Of a stretch of DNA of 19,885 bases, positions 1-7,785 are shown piece after piece. This stretch comes from an uncultured Ruminiclostridium sp. (GTDB lineage Bacteria; Bacillota; Clostridia; Oscillospirales; Ruminococcaceae). The notes under the pieces were generated by a model. It ran no database searches and was not told the DNA's origin. It saw only the letters and a program-made list of their open reading frames with translations. The DNA lies in assembly GCA_934462775.1 (NCBI GenBank), contig CAKSIR010000032.1, forward strand, positions 1-19,885, written 5' to 3'. The first letter of the stretch is position 1, and each line of letters starts with the position of its first letter. The position numbers were made by a program, and so were the translations under genes.

Positions 1-14
1 CGGAAGATTGTCAA

Positions 15-47
15 GTGGTTTTAATCGCCGGATTAAAATTTCTCCAC
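15..47 (-). other. Inverted repeat in the leader of the left-edge transcript
   Basis: An 8-bp perfect stem (19-26 with 31-38, loop 27-30) is continued by a 4-bp outer stem (15-18 with 44-47) across a one-sided bulge. It lies about 50-80 nt downstream of the expected start of the transcript that exits the window. It could be a leader RNA structure. No U-tract follows on the minus strand, so it is not an obvious terminator. Confidence 0.3.
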
Positions 48-100
48 CGGATTTGTTTCCGTTTTTGTGATTTTTCCTGCTCTCTTTCGAGTGCTTTGCT

Positions 101-129
101 ATTATATCATGGATTTTGACAATTGTCAA
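101..129 (-). promoter_or_regulatory. Consensus sigma-A promoter firing out of the left edge
   Basis: On the minus strand, TTGACA (124-129) and TATAAT (101-106) are separated by exactly 17 nt, a perfect sigma-A promoter. Transcription would start near 94 and leave the window, so the gene it serves is not visible. The -35 box lies inside a 14-bp perfect palindrome, TTGACAATTGTCAA (116-129), which could be an operator. No start codon with a convincing ribosome binding site is seen between 94 and 1. Confidence 0.75.
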
Positions 130-140
130 CACTTTTCTGA

Positions 141-186
141 AATAAAAATAAATAAACACAACAGCAGATTTCGCTCTGCTGTTGTG
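141..186 (-). terminator. Intrinsic terminator of nrdR
   Basis: A 12-bp perfect stem (157-168 with 175-186) with a 6-nt loop begins 7 nt after the nrdR stop. On the minus strand it is followed by a T-rich run (complement of 141-156). This is a textbook intrinsic terminator, and it separates nrdR from the consensus promoter at 101-129. Confidence 0.85.
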
Positions 187-193
187 CAAATTG

Positions 194-652
194 TCATGCT
201 TTCTTTTCTTCCTCAGAAAGCTCGCTTATAAGCTTAAGGAAACTGTCAATATCGTTGAAGTCCTCATATACCGACGCGAACCTTATGTATGCCACATGGT
301 CTATTTTTTTCAGTCTGTGCAGCACCATTTCTCCTATCTTGTCCGACGTAACCTCGCGCTGAAGCTGGTTCTTGAGCTCCTGTGCAATATCCTCTACCAT
401 TCCCTCTATGGTTTCAAGAGATACAGGGCGCTTTACCGTTGCTCTGAGAAGTCTGTCAATAAGCTTCTGCCTGTCAAACGGCTCAATGGAATTATCCTTT
501 TTTATAACCATCAGTGGTATATTTTCAACTATTTCGTATGTAGTAAATCTGCACTTGCATTGCAGACATTCGCGTCTGCGTCTGATTTTATTATCGGTAG
601 GTCTTGAATCGATAACCTTGCTGTCATCGTATCCGCATTCAGGACATTTCAT
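194..652 (-). CDS. nrdR: Transcriptional repressor NrdR
   Basis: 152 aa, the usual length of NrdR, the ATP/dATP-sensing repressor of ribonucleotide reductase operons. The N-terminus is the diagnostic zinc ribbon: Cys3/Cys6 and Cys29/Cys32, with the RRRREC basic stretch followed by RFTTYE. Residues about 46-136 form the ATP-cone domain that binds adenine nucleotides and drives oligomer changes. The ATG at 652 is preceded on the minus strand by AGAGAGG at suitable distance. It lies 70 nt downstream of the TIM-barrel gene and ends just before a strong terminator, so it is the last gene of its transcript. No clear NrdR-box pair was recognised in this window, so its targets, the nrd genes, are presumably elsewhere. 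Confidence 0.96.
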   Translation of the reverse strand: MKCPECGYDDSKVIDSRPTDNKIRRRRECLQCKCRFTTYEIVENIPLMVIKKDNSIEPFDRQKLIDRLLRATVKRPVSLETIEGMVEDIAQELKNQLQREVTSDKIGEMVLHRLKKIDHVAYIRFASVYEDFNDIDSFLKLISELSEEEKKA

Positions 653-710
653 ATATTTGCCTCTCTTTCGGGGTACTACATTTTGTGTTAATCAGTATAA
701 TTATACCTAT

Positions 711-739
711 ATAATAACATTATTATGCCATATTTGCAA
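711..739 (-). promoter_or_regulatory. Possible nrdR promoter
   Basis: On the minus strand TTGCAA (734-739) and TATTAT (711-716) are 17 nt apart, about 60 nt before the nrdR start and overlapping the end of the upstream gene. A second TATAAT-like element lies a little further downstream without a matching -35. The region is very AT-rich, so chance matches are likely. Confidence 0.35.
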
Positions 740-1529
740 GCCCTTTTTGAAAATTTAATAGATTTTCCATGGTTTTTGCACTTTTGATTAACTCGTCATA
801 ATCCTTATAGTTCTCCCTGTACAGTTCCACAATAAGAGCGCCGCCGTATCCAAGCTTATCAAGCTGACCAACAAATCTTCCGAAATCAAAGCAGCCATCT
901 CCCACAGGCAGACAGTCAGCGTCTTTCTTATGGTCGCTTATATGATAATGTACAATCTTATTCCCGAGTGCGTCAATAATATCAAAAGGGGATACCCCGC
1001 TGCGCACCGCCTGCTTGATGTCCAGCACAAAATGTGCGTCATTTCCAAGCTGTTCAGAAAGGTATTCGAGGAACTCAAGGCTGCGGCTTTTGCAGTAGCA
1101 AACGTTCTCCTGCGCAACCGTAACACCGAATTCGTACCCCGCCTGCGTAATCATCAGCAGCCTTTCGGCATACAGCTCCCTTTCCAGCTTAGCGCTCTGC
1201 AATGCGCCGTGAAGCACGAATATTTTGGCGCCTAACTTGTTCATCACTTCAAAATAGCGGCGATAATTATCCATTATTTCATCAACGCGCCTGTCGTAAT
1301 CAGAAAACAGGAATACCGTTTCCATCGGTGATGAAAATGGATGAACCGATACTATATCCATTCCGTAGCCGCTTACCGTTGACATTATGTCCTTAAACAC
1401 CGAACCGCTTTTTTCGGTGTTTGAATTAAAGAATACCTCTGCCGTTTTTGTTCCGCGCTGCGCAATTTCTCTCAGCGCGTCCTCCGTGTGCAGCGGATAC
1501 AGCGAGGCTGTTGACACTCCTGCCTTCAC
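723..1529 (-). CDS. Sugar phosphate isomerase/epimerase family protein (xylose isomerase-like TIM barrel)
   Basis: 268 aa when started at the GTG at 1529, which has AAGGAG 5 nt upstream; an in-frame TTG eight codons earlier has no such site and is less likely. The protein fits the AP-endonuclease-2/xylose-isomerase-like TIM-barrel family, which covers epimerases, isomerases and endonuclease IV relatives. Likely divalent-metal ligands are Glu141 (in AQEN), Asp170 (in VLDIKQ), His196 (in HYHISDH) and Glu235 (in IVELYREN), at the spacing expected for barrel strands. The start KAGVSTASLYP and the motif VLHGA are also typical. The substrate cannot be told from sequence, because family members act on many sugars and inositols. 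It follows secF by 57 nt with a hairpin between, and precedes nrdR. No sugar-catabolic neighbour helps assign a role. Confidence 0.8.
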   Translation of the reverse strand: MKAGVSTASLYPLHTEDALREIAQRGTKTAEVFFNSNTEKSGSVFKDIMSTVSGYGMDIVSVHPFSSPMETVFLFSDYDRRVDEIMDNYRRYFEVMNKLGAKIFVLHGALQSAKLERELYAERLLMITQAGYEFGVTVAQENVCYCKSRSLEFLEYLSEQLGNDAHFVLDIKQAVRSGVSPFDIIDALGNKIVHYHISDHKKDADCLPVGDGCFDFGRFVGQLDKLGYGGALIVELYRENYKDYDELIKSAKTMENLLNFQKGLANMA

Positions 1530-1551
1530 GAAAACTCCTTTTCTATACAGC

Positions 1552-1579
1552 AATGTCCACCGAATTTACGGTGGACATT
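1552..1579. terminator. Strong stem-loop between secF and the TIM-barrel gene
   Basis: A perfect 11-bp stem (1552-1562 with 1569-1579) encloses a 6-nt loop, 7 nt after the secF stop. On the coding (minus) strand it is preceded by an A-rich run but not followed by a U-tract. On the plus strand it is followed by a T-rich run. It may be an inefficient terminator or an mRNA-stabilising end for secDF, or a terminator against antisense transcription. The downstream ribosome binding site starts 12 nt after it. Confidence 0.5.
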
Positions 1580-1586
1580 ATTTTTA

Positions 1587-2534
1587 TTATGCGTTCTTCT
1601 TAGACTTAACGCCTTTCTTTTCCTTATGCTGCTGCCAGAGTACCCATAACGGACCTGCAAGCAGGATTGATGAGTAAGTACCTGCAACAAGACCCACGAT
1701 CATAGGAACCGCAAAGCTGATAATGGAAGATACGCCGCAGACATACGCAACTATGCAGATAATCAGAACCGCTGAACCGGTTGTGACAGTTGTGTTGATT
1801 GAGCGTCTTAACGTCTGTGAGATACTTGTGTTTACAAGCTCAACAAGACCCATTTTCTTGCCGTAAAGATTGCGGTTTTCACGGATACGGTCGTAAATAA
1901 CGATTGTGTTATTGATTGAGTAACCGAGGATTGTAAGAACAACCGCCATAAAGTTTGAGTCGATTGAGAAGCGCATGAACACGAATGTTGCAAAGGCCAT
2001 GAAAACGTCGTTGCAAAGTGCGACAAGCGCAAACACGCCTGCGGACCAGCCGCCGATCTTCTTGAATCTGAAAGCAATATAGATTACCAGCAGAACGAAC
2101 GAGAAAAGAACCGCAACCAGACACTTAAGGAAGAACGATGTACCCGACGACGGGTCTACGTCCTGGCTGTTTACTATTTCAAGATTGTTGTCAGGAAAAG
2201 CCTCAGACAGCGCCTTTGAAATTTCGTACTGAATGTCCGCTGTTACGCCGGAATTTGACGTGAACGAAACTGAAACAGTTTCAAGGTCAGAATTGAACGA
2301 AGATCCTGTTGTTACAACAACCGTACCGACGCCATGCTGTTCAACAACGGACTTTACCTGATTTGTGTCGATTTCGCCTGTATGGCTGTATGTGAGCAGA
2401 GTACCGCCCTTGAATTCAATAGCTACCGGAACGCCTAAAATCAGCGCCGTAATAATTGTGATTACCGCAATGATAATCGGGATAGCGAAAAATATCTTTC
2501 TGTTTTTGATTACGTCAATAGTCTTATTTGCCAT
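1587..2534 (-). CDS. secF: Protein translocase subunit SecF
   Basis: 315 aa, the normal SecF size. SecF works with SecD in the membrane, using ion motive force to help pull preproteins through SecYEG. TM1 spans about 13-35, followed by the FKGGTLL strand typical of the start of the periplasmic P1-like domain. Five further helices run from about 133 to 300, with the GYSINNTIVIYDRIREN motif at 204-220 marking the RND-type core. The ATG at 2534 has GGAGGTG upstream and overlaps the secD stop by 11 nt, implying translational coupling. One point is odd: the acidic residue normally found in the SIND motif (Asp213 of E. coli SecF) is Asn209 here, codon AAC at 1908-1910. The C-terminus is a short basic tail. 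Confidence 0.96.
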   Translation of the reverse strand: MANKTIDVIKNRKIFFAIPIIIAVITIITALILGVPVAIEFKGGTLLTYSHTGEIDTNQVKSVVEQHGVGTVVVTTGSSFNSDLETVSVSFTSNSGVTADIQYEISKALSEAFPDNNLEIVNSQDVDPSSGTSFFLKCLVAVLFSFVLLVIYIAFRFKKIGGWSAGVFALVALCNDVFMAFATFVFMRFSIDSNFMAVVLTILGYSINNTIVIYDRIRENRNLYGKKMGLVELVNTSISQTLRRSINTTVTTGSAVLIICIVAYVCGVSSIISFAVPMIVGLVAGTYSSILLAGPLWVLWQQHKEKKGVKSKKNA

Positions 2535-3924
2535 TTTCTACACCTCCGTATAATGAAAGCTTTCTGAATGGCTTGAACTTTGCAAGTGAGTATGTCATAA
2601 GTCTTGCGCAGAAAATACCGAACAGGAAGTTCAGGATTACACCTACGATAAGCGTGTAGCCGAATGAGTAAATAGTACCTGCTGTTGACGGACCGAACAT
2701 CCAGAAAATAGGCGTGAGGAGAATCGAGCACCAGCTGTCAGGCGTGCCGAACGCGCCCATAAGAACAACGGCAATGATTACCATTGTAATATTACTGTCG
2801 AATACGCAGGCAAAAGCTCTCTTATAGCCGGCTTCAATCGCACCGTTAAGCGTCTTGCCGGAATTAAGCTCGTCTTTGATGCGCTCAGCTGTGATAATGT
2901 TTGCGTCAACGCCCATGCCGACTGCAAGGATAATACCTGCAATACCCGGAATTGTAAGCGTAAAGCTGTCATTGAACGCAAAGAAGCCTGTGATTGCCGC
3001 AAACGTGCCTGCAACCTGACCTACCAGCGCAATGCTTGCAATCGCACCGGGAAGTCTGTACACAACCACCATGAAGATTACGATGAATGCGAACGCAATC
3101 AGACCTGCTATGCCCATTGCGTCACGGGCGCCTGTACCAAGTGTAGGCGAAATCGTGGAGAAGCTGTCAGTTTCCAGCTTGAACGGTAACGCACCGCCGT
3201 TAATCTTGTCTGCAAGCTCCTTTGAGCTGTCGGCGTCAAAGCTGCCCGAAATAATTGCGCTGCCGTCTGTGATGTGAGCGCTTACGTTAGGATAGCTGAT
3301 TTCGTTGTCGTCCATCCAGATAGAAATTCTGCCGTTTGTTGTAACAAGTCTGCCTGTCGCCTCGGAGAATGCTTCCTTGCCCGACTCGTTAAGCTCAAGA
3401 GAAACGGCGTAGTCGTTGCTGTCGTTAAGGTAAACCGCAGTTGCGCTCTTAACGTCTGAACCGGTCAGCACCAGCGGCAGATCTTCATAGGTCTGACCGT
3501 CAGTTAAATCGCCGTGATAGCCCTCGCGGAAGGAAAGCATAGCTGTTTCGCCAAGCTCCTTTACCGCTTCCTCAGGGTCAAAGCTTTCATCGCCCGACTG
3601 CCATGGGAAACGAACTATAATTCTGTCAGCCGTGTAGTCAACATATACCTCATAGTCGGTAATATTGTTTGAAACCATTCTTGTTTCAATAATGGACTTA
3701 GCCGCGTCCATTTCTTCGTCTGTTGCGTCGTATCCCTCAGGAGGTGTAAATGTTACATCAACACCGCCGCGGATGTCAATACCCCAGCGAATATCGGACA
3801 AGCCTCTTATCCAGGTTGTCGGAATATCTCCGTATTGTGTGTGTACACCAACAAGGCTGAGTACGGTAAATACTGCGATAAGTGCCACAACAATAAAGAA
3901 TACAGGTTTTTTTACCTTTTTCAA
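2524..3924 (-). CDS. secD: Protein translocase subunit SecD
   Basis: 466 aa. TM1 spans about 7-26 and is followed by the GIDIRGGVDV motif (48-57) that opens the large extracytoplasmic P1 domain (to about 260). Five helices follow between about 268 and 448. Asp340 in GMGVDANIITAERIKDEL corresponds to the proton-relay Asp (D519 of E. coli) and is intact. The stretch between the last helices (TPDSWCSILLTPIFWMFGPS) looks longer than in proteobacterial SecD. The start is a TTG at 3924: a stop codon lies directly upstream in frame, and GGAGTG is the only ribosome-binding-like site, 11 nt away. It is the first gene of secDF, with its own promoter; yajC is not adjacent. Confidence 0.95.
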   Translation of the reverse strand: MKKVKKPVFFIVVALIAVFTVLSLVGVHTQYGDIPTTWIRGLSDIRWGIDIRGGVDVTFTPPEGYDATDEEMDAAKSIIETRMVSNNITDYEVYVDYTADRIIVRFPWQSGDESFDPEEAVKELGETAMLSFREGYHGDLTDGQTYEDLPLVLTGSDVKSATAVYLNDSNDYAVSLELNESGKEAFSEATGRLVTTNGRISIWMDDNEISYPNVSAHITDGSAIISGSFDADSSKELADKINGGALPFKLETDSFSTISPTLGTGARDAMGIAGLIAFAFIVIFMVVVYRLPGAIASIALVGQVAGTFAAITGFFAFNDSFTLTIPGIAGIILAVGMGVDANIITAERIKDELNSGKTLNGAIEAGYKRAFACVFDSNITMVIIAVVLMGAFGTPDSWCSILLTPIFWMFGPSTAGTIYSFGYTLIVGVILNFLFGIFCARLMTYSLAKFKPFRKLSLYGGVENGK

Positions 3925-3958
3925 TTAGATTTTCACTCCGTTCTTTTTATGTTGCCTT

Positions 3959-3976
3959 TTTTCGGAAATCCGAAAA
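3959..3976. other. Small hairpin in the secD 5' leader
   Basis: A short AT-flanked inverted repeat around TCGGAAATCCGA lies between the secD promoter and its ribosome binding site. It lacks a U-tract in the minus-strand direction. It could influence leader stability but has no recognised class. Confidence 0.25.
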
Positions 3977-3989
3977 ACCATACTTGAAT

Positions 3990-4018
3990 ATTATAATTCA
4001 AAACATCTTAATAGTCAA
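3990..4018 (-). promoter_or_regulatory. secDF promoter
   Basis: Minus-strand TTGACT (4013-4018) and TATAAT (3990-3995) have a 17-nt spacer, leaving a leader of about 60 nt before the secD TTG start. It sits in the 109-nt gap after purB, so secDF can be transcribed independently of purB. Confidence 0.8.
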
Positions 4019-4033
4019 GCATTTTCAGTATTA

Positions 4034-5476
4034 TTAAACAGAAAGCTCTGCCTTTTCGCCAAGAACGTCCGCATTTTTCTCAAGAACAGGCTTTACGCAG
4101 TCCTTTATAAAGTTGTCAACCTGCTCGGCGGAGCGGCCGGTAAAGTTCTCAGGCTTGAGGATAGCCATTATTTCTTCCTTTGTAATGCCGAACTTAGGAT
4201 CGCCGGCGATTCTGTCAACAAGGTCGTTTTCGCCGCCCTCCTGCTTAACGACCGCAGCGGCAGCAATGCTGTGCTGACGGAGAAGCTCGTGAAGCTCCTG
4301 TCTGTCGCCGCCGTTCTTTACAGCGTGCATCATAATGTTTTCGGTAGCCATAAACGGCAGCTCCTTCATTACGCGCTGACGTACAACCTTGTCGTAAACA
4401 ACCAGTCCGTCCGTAACGTTGAGCATGATGTTGAGGATAGCGTCAATTGCAAGGAAAGCCTCGGCAACCGCAATTCTCTTGTTTGCACTGTCGTCAAGGG
4501 TTCTTTCAAACCACTGCGTGCCTGCTGTGAATGCAGGGTTAAGGGTATCGACCATTACATAGCGTGAAAGGGAGGTAATTCTCTCTGCACGCATCGGGTT
4601 TCTCTTGTATGGCATTGCAGAGGAACCGATCTGGTGCTTTTCAAAAGGCTCTTCCATTTCCTTGAAGTTAGCAAGCAGACGAAGGTCGTTGCTGAACTTT
4701 GAGCAGGACTGGGCAATTCCGCCGAGTACCGAAAGCACCTGCGAATCTACCTTTCTTGAATATGTCTGACCGCTTACTGGAACGCACTTTTCGAAGCCCA
4801 TTTCCTCGGCAATCATCTTTTCAAGCATATCAATTTTCTTTGTATCTCCGTCAAACAGCTCAACAAAGCTTGCCTGTGTGCCTGTCGTGCCTTTCTGACC
4901 GAGAAGCTTCAGGTTATTCATTCTGTATTCAAGGTCCTCAAGGTCCATGAGCAGCTCGTTTGTCCAGAGCGTTGCGCGCTTGCCTACCGTTGTAAGCTGT
5001 GCGGGCTGAAGATGCGTATACGCAAGGCAAGGCATAGCCTTGTACTTGTCCGCAAATTTCGCAAGGTTGTTGATAACATTTACAAGCTTTCTGTGAACAA
5101 GCTTCATTGCGTCGCGCATAACGATAACGTCTGTGTTGTCGCCAACATAGCAGGATGTAGCGCCTAAGTGGATAATCCCCTTTGCCTTTGGGCATACAAC
5201 GCCGTAAGCGTAAACATGGGACATAACGTCGTGGCGAACTTCCTTTTCTCTTGCTTCCGCAACAGCGAAGTCGATGTTGTCAACGTTTGCTTCCAGCTCG
5301 TCAACCTGTTCCTGAGTAATATCAAGTCCGAGCTTCATTTCTGCTCTTGCCAGAGCCACCCACAGGCGTCTGAAGGTCGAAAACTTTTTCTGGGCGGAAA
5401 AAATATACTGCATTTCTTCACTTGCATAGCGTGTGCAGAAAGGACTTTCATAAGAGTTGTAATTCTTGGCAGCCAT
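4034..5476 (-). CDS. purB: Adenylosuccinate lyase
   Basis: 480 aa from the ATG at 5476, which has GGAGGT nine nt upstream; an in-frame start 11 codons earlier lacks this site. PurB acts twice in purine synthesis, cleaving SAICAR to AICAR plus fumarate and adenylosuccinate to AMP plus fumarate. The fumarase/aspartase superfamily signature GSSAMPYKRNPMRAERI spans 284-300 and contains the mobile-loop catalytic serine. The THLQPAQ motif (154-160) carries the usual active-site histidine, and GATSCYVGDNTD (105-116) is the first conserved region. Length and motifs suit the long clostridial PurB type. It has its own promoter and no other pur gene beside it. No clear terminator is seen before the secD promoter. 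Confidence 0.96.
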   Translation of the reverse strand: MAAKNYNSYESPFCTRYASEEMQYIFSAQKKFSTFRRLWVALARAEMKLGLDITQEQVDELEANVDNIDFAVAEAREKEVRHDVMSHVYAYGVVCPKAKGIIHLGATSCYVGDNTDVIVMRDAMKLVHRKLVNVINNLAKFADKYKAMPCLAYTHLQPAQLTTVGKRATLWTNELLMDLEDLEYRMNNLKLLGQKGTTGTQASFVELFDGDTKKIDMLEKMIAEEMGFEKCVPVSGQTYSRKVDSQVLSVLGGIAQSCSKFSNDLRLLANFKEMEEPFEKHQIGSSAMPYKRNPMRAERITSLSRYVMVDTLNPAFTAGTQWFERTLDDSANKRIAVAEAFLAIDAILNIMLNVTDGLVVYDKVVRQRVMKELPFMATENIMMHAVKNGGDRQELHELLRQHSIAAAAVVKQEGGENDLVDRIAGDPKFGITKEEIMAILKPENFTGRSAEQVDNFIKDCVKPVLEKNADVLGEKAELSV

Positions 5477-5518
5477 CAGCTGTTTACCTCCGTTTTGTGA
5501 AATAATCAATACTTTTTC

Positions 5519-5547
5519 ATTTTATCACATTTTAAGCCTTAAAACAA
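5519..5547 (-). promoter_or_regulatory. purB promoter
   Basis: Minus-strand TTGTTT (5542-5547) and TAAAAT (5519-5524) with a 17-nt spacer lie about 43 nt upstream of the purB start. The match is moderate, in an AT-rich gap. No PurR-box or guanine riboswitch was recognised. Confidence 0.5.
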
Positions 5548-5587
5548 GTCTTTTTGAAAAAAACGCTTTTTCTTTTTAAAAAAGTAA

Positions 5588-5645
5588 AGCTGCGGCGGAC
5601 AAAATGCAGCTAAAAACCGCTGCCGATTTAACCGGACAGCGGTTT
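5588..5645 (-). terminator. Tandem terminator hairpins after asnB
   Basis: The first hairpin starts 4 nt beyond the asnB stop: a 9-bp stem (5614-5622 with 5637-5645) extended by an inner CCG/CGG pairing, followed on the minus strand by TTTTTA. A second inverted repeat (5588-5593 with 5606-5611) follows immediately and is itself followed by a T-rich run. The first is a clear intrinsic terminator; the second may be a backup. Confidence 0.75.
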
Positions 5646-5649
5646 CGCA

Positions 5650-7494
5650 CTACTTCTCTATTATAATATTGTATAGCTCCAGCCATTCCTCAAGCTGAAT
5701 AAGATATGCAAAAAGCTGCGGACTTTGCATCAGCTGACCGTACCAATTCTGAGTAAAGCTTGCGCCGCGGGTTTCTATCAGCATTTTCATAGCGTCAGCG
5801 TCAAGGATTTCGCCAAGCCGTGAATTTCTGTCGGCAACAATTTTCTCAAACCTGCCGATAACCAGATTAAGATAATCGGGATTATGGGTTTTCGGATAAG
5901 GCGATTTCTTCCGCCATGCAACTCCCTCCGGCAGCATATCGCCCATTGCCTTGCGCACAAGTCCCTTTTCCCTGCCATACAGCTTTTTCAAGCTCCACGG
6001 TATGTTGTAGGCGTATTCGGCAATCCTGTGATCGCAGAACGGCACTCGAACCTCAAGCCCGTGCGCCATTGACATTCTGTCTTTCCGAGTAAGCAACACC
6101 TGCATGAACCAGTAGAAATTCAGCATGAACATCTCTCTCATTCGCCTGTCCTTAGGCGAATCCGTGTCAAGATAATCAGCCATTGCGCAGGTTTCGCTGC
6201 AAGCGCTGTTCACAAAGCCAAACGGATCAATTCCGCCAAGAACGTCCTTTCTCAGCAGCTCGGCACGCTCCGCTGTGGAACGCGCCCACGGAAATCCGTC
6301 TGCAAAAAGAACTTCCTCGTTGTGGTACCATGGATAGCCGGCGAATATTTCATCAGCGCACTCCCCGCTGACCGCCACCGGAAACTTCTCCCTAACCGCC
6401 TTACAGAACAAATACAGCGAGCTGTCAACGTCAGCCATTCCCGGCAGATCCCTTGCCCGCACTGCGTCAGTCAGCGCGTCAGTCAGCTGCGGCGTGTCGA
6501 TTACCACATTCTCATGCTCGGAATGAATGTATTCCGACATTTTGACAATCCACGGAGCGTCCTCGTCAGGCTGAAACTTACTTGCATGGAAATTCTCCCT
6601 ATTGCCTTTGTAATCCACCGAAAAGGTGTGCAACACCTTACCGTCACGGCGGTATTTTCTTGCAGCAACCGCGCTTATAATGCTGGAATCAAGTCCGCCC
6701 GACAGAAATGTGCAAAGCGGAACATCGCTGACAAGCTGCCGCTCAATGCTGTCAATAAGCAGCTCCCGCACATGGTCGACCGTATCCGCCTCGCACTCCG
6801 TATGCGGCTTTGCCGTAAGCTTCCAGTAACAGCTCACCGAAAAACCGGATGTATCATACTTTCCGCAGTGTGCGGGCTTTAGCTCGCTTACGCCCTTGAA
6901 AATCCCGTCGCCGCACTTTAGCGCAGGTCCAAGCAGCATAACGCTTGCAATTCCGCGGCTGTCAACAACAGGCTTGACGTAAGGATGACAAAGGAGCGCC
7001 TTTATTTCAGACGCAAAAATAATTCCGCCGTCATAGATATAGTAAAACAGAGGCTTTACACCGATTCTGTCCCTGCACAAAAACAGCCTTCTCTCCGTTT
7101 TGTCCCACACCGCAAAGGCGTATATTCCGTTCAGCTTTTCAGTGCAGCCTTCTCCCCATTCAATGTATGCGTGCAGCAGCACCTCCGTATCGGAATGGCC
7201 GCTGAACGTATGCCCCGCCTTCAGCAGCTCGCCGCGTATTTCCTCGGTGTTGTAAAGCTCGCCGTTATAGCAGATTATGTACTCTCTGCCCTGCTTTTCG
7301 GCGCTCATAGGCTGCCTGCCGTTTTCGGGGTCAATGACAATCAGCCTGCGGTGTGCGAAACAGCACTCATGACTTTTCCACACTCCGCTTGCGTCAGGAC
7401 CTCTCGGAGCAAGCGCCTTGCTCATCTTGTCCATTATAAAATCTTCATCGTACAAATCACGGTTAAAATCAACCCACCCTGCAATTCCGCACAT
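5650..7494 (-). CDS. asnB: Asparagine synthase (glutamine-hydrolysing)
   Basis: 614 aa. It makes asparagine from aspartate, ATP and glutamine. The class II glutamine amidotransferase domain occupies about 2-190: Cys2 is the nucleophile once Met1 is removed, with RRLIVID (49-55), YNGELYN (76-82) and the Asp of SDTEVLL (101-107) forming the glutamine pocket. The synthetase domain carries the pyrophosphate loop SGGLDSS (265-271). CDHR and WRKKSPYPKT near the C-terminus are typical of the AsnB family. The ATG at 7494 is fixed by the need for Cys2 and has AAAGGG about nine nt upstream. It is transcribed alone, between its own promoter and a terminator. Homologues in cell-wall or peptide amidation look similar, but there is no such context here. 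Confidence 0.93.
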   Translation of the reverse strand: MCGIAGWVDFNRDLYDEDFIMDKMSKALAPRGPDASGVWKSHECCFAHRRLIVIDPENGRQPMSAEKQGREYIICYNGELYNTEEIRGELLKAGHTFSGHSDTEVLLHAYIEWGEGCTEKLNGIYAFAVWDKTERRLFLCRDRIGVKPLFYYIYDGGIIFASEIKALLCHPYVKPVVDSRGIASVMLLGPALKCGDGIFKGVSELKPAHCGKYDTSGFSVSCYWKLTAKPHTECEADTVDHVRELLIDSIERQLVSDVPLCTFLSGGLDSSIISAVAARKYRRDGKVLHTFSVDYKGNRENFHASKFQPDEDAPWIVKMSEYIHSEHENVVIDTPQLTDALTDAVRARDLPGMADVDSSLYLFCKAVREKFPVAVSGECADEIFAGYPWYHNEEVLFADGFPWARSTAERAELLRKDVLGGIDPFGFVNSACSETCAMADYLDTDSPKDRRMREMFMLNFYWFMQVLLTRKDRMSMAHGLEVRVPFCDHRIAEYAYNIPWSLKKLYGREKGLVRKAMGDMLPEGVAWRKKSPYPKTHNPDYLNLVIGRFEKIVADRNSRLGEILDADAMKMLIETRGASFTQNWYGQLMQSPQLFAYLIQLEEWLELYNIIIEK

Positions 7495-7519
7495 AAAACC
7501 AGCCCTTTCGTTTTTTTAC

Positions 7520-7548
7520 ATTATATGCGTAACAATAAAAAATGCCAC
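7520..7548 (-). promoter_or_regulatory. asnB promoter
   Basis: Minus-strand TATAAT (7520-7525) lies 26 nt before the asnB start. A weaker -35, GTGGCA (7543-7548), sits at 17-nt spacing and matches the consensus at four of six positions. Confidence 0.5.
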
Positions 7549-7725
7549 ATAACGTTATCATATAAAATTTTCGGCAGACTCCACGGTCTATCAGCCAAGG
7601 CACAAGCGTTTCATTACCGTTACCATAAGCTTTTAGCAGTAAATATGTACTAATTTTTAACTATTCAAAAAGGCAACACTGTTTTATTTGTACAAAGTTG
7701 CCTAAAAAATCTGTTAATTTGCGCA
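7549..7725. other. Gene-free spacer between asnB and glgA promoters
   Basis: The gap between asnB and glgA is 332 nt and is divergent. Apart from the two promoters and the glgA leader, I see no ORF with a ribosome binding site and no tRNA or known riboswitch. One inverted repeat, AGGCAAC/GTTGCCT (7671-7677 with 7697-7703), has a 19-nt loop. On the minus strand it is followed by five Ts, so it may be a weak terminator facing asnB. Confidence 0.4.
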
Positions 7726-7754
7726 TTGACATAAGGCGATGGCAGTGCTATACT
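7726..7754 (+). promoter_or_regulatory. glgA promoter
   Basis: TTGACA (7726-7731) and TATACT (7749-7754) with a 17-nt spacer form a strong sigma-A promoter. The expected start near 7761 leaves a 5' leader of about 65 nt containing a hairpin. Confidence 0.85.
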
Positions 7755-7785
7755 TTAAATGGGTAAATATTATCACAAAACAGCA

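Noticed and set aside
1..100. Possible CIRCE (HrcA) operator: GCACTC-like half site in the left-edge leader
   Set aside because: Only one half (AAAGCACTC on the minus strand) is present; the second half at N9 spacing does not match GAGTGCTAA.
698..725. Possible NrdR box upstream of nrdR (TATATAG-like, AT-rich)
   Set aside because: No paired 16-bp palindromes with the conserved C and G positions; the region is simply AT-rich.
5477..5509. Eleven-residue N-terminal extension of PurB
   Set aside because: The inner ATG at 5476 has a GGAGGT site; the longer start lacks one and overlaps the leader.
6322..6882. 186-aa plus-strand reading frame inside asnB
   Set aside because: Antisense shadow of a well-conserved gene, with no ribosome binding site, family motif or promoter.
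7671..7703. Small RNA gene in the asnB-glgA spacer
   Set aside because: There is only a 7-bp stem with a large loop, and no promoter at a fitting position. It is more likely a weak terminator or chance.
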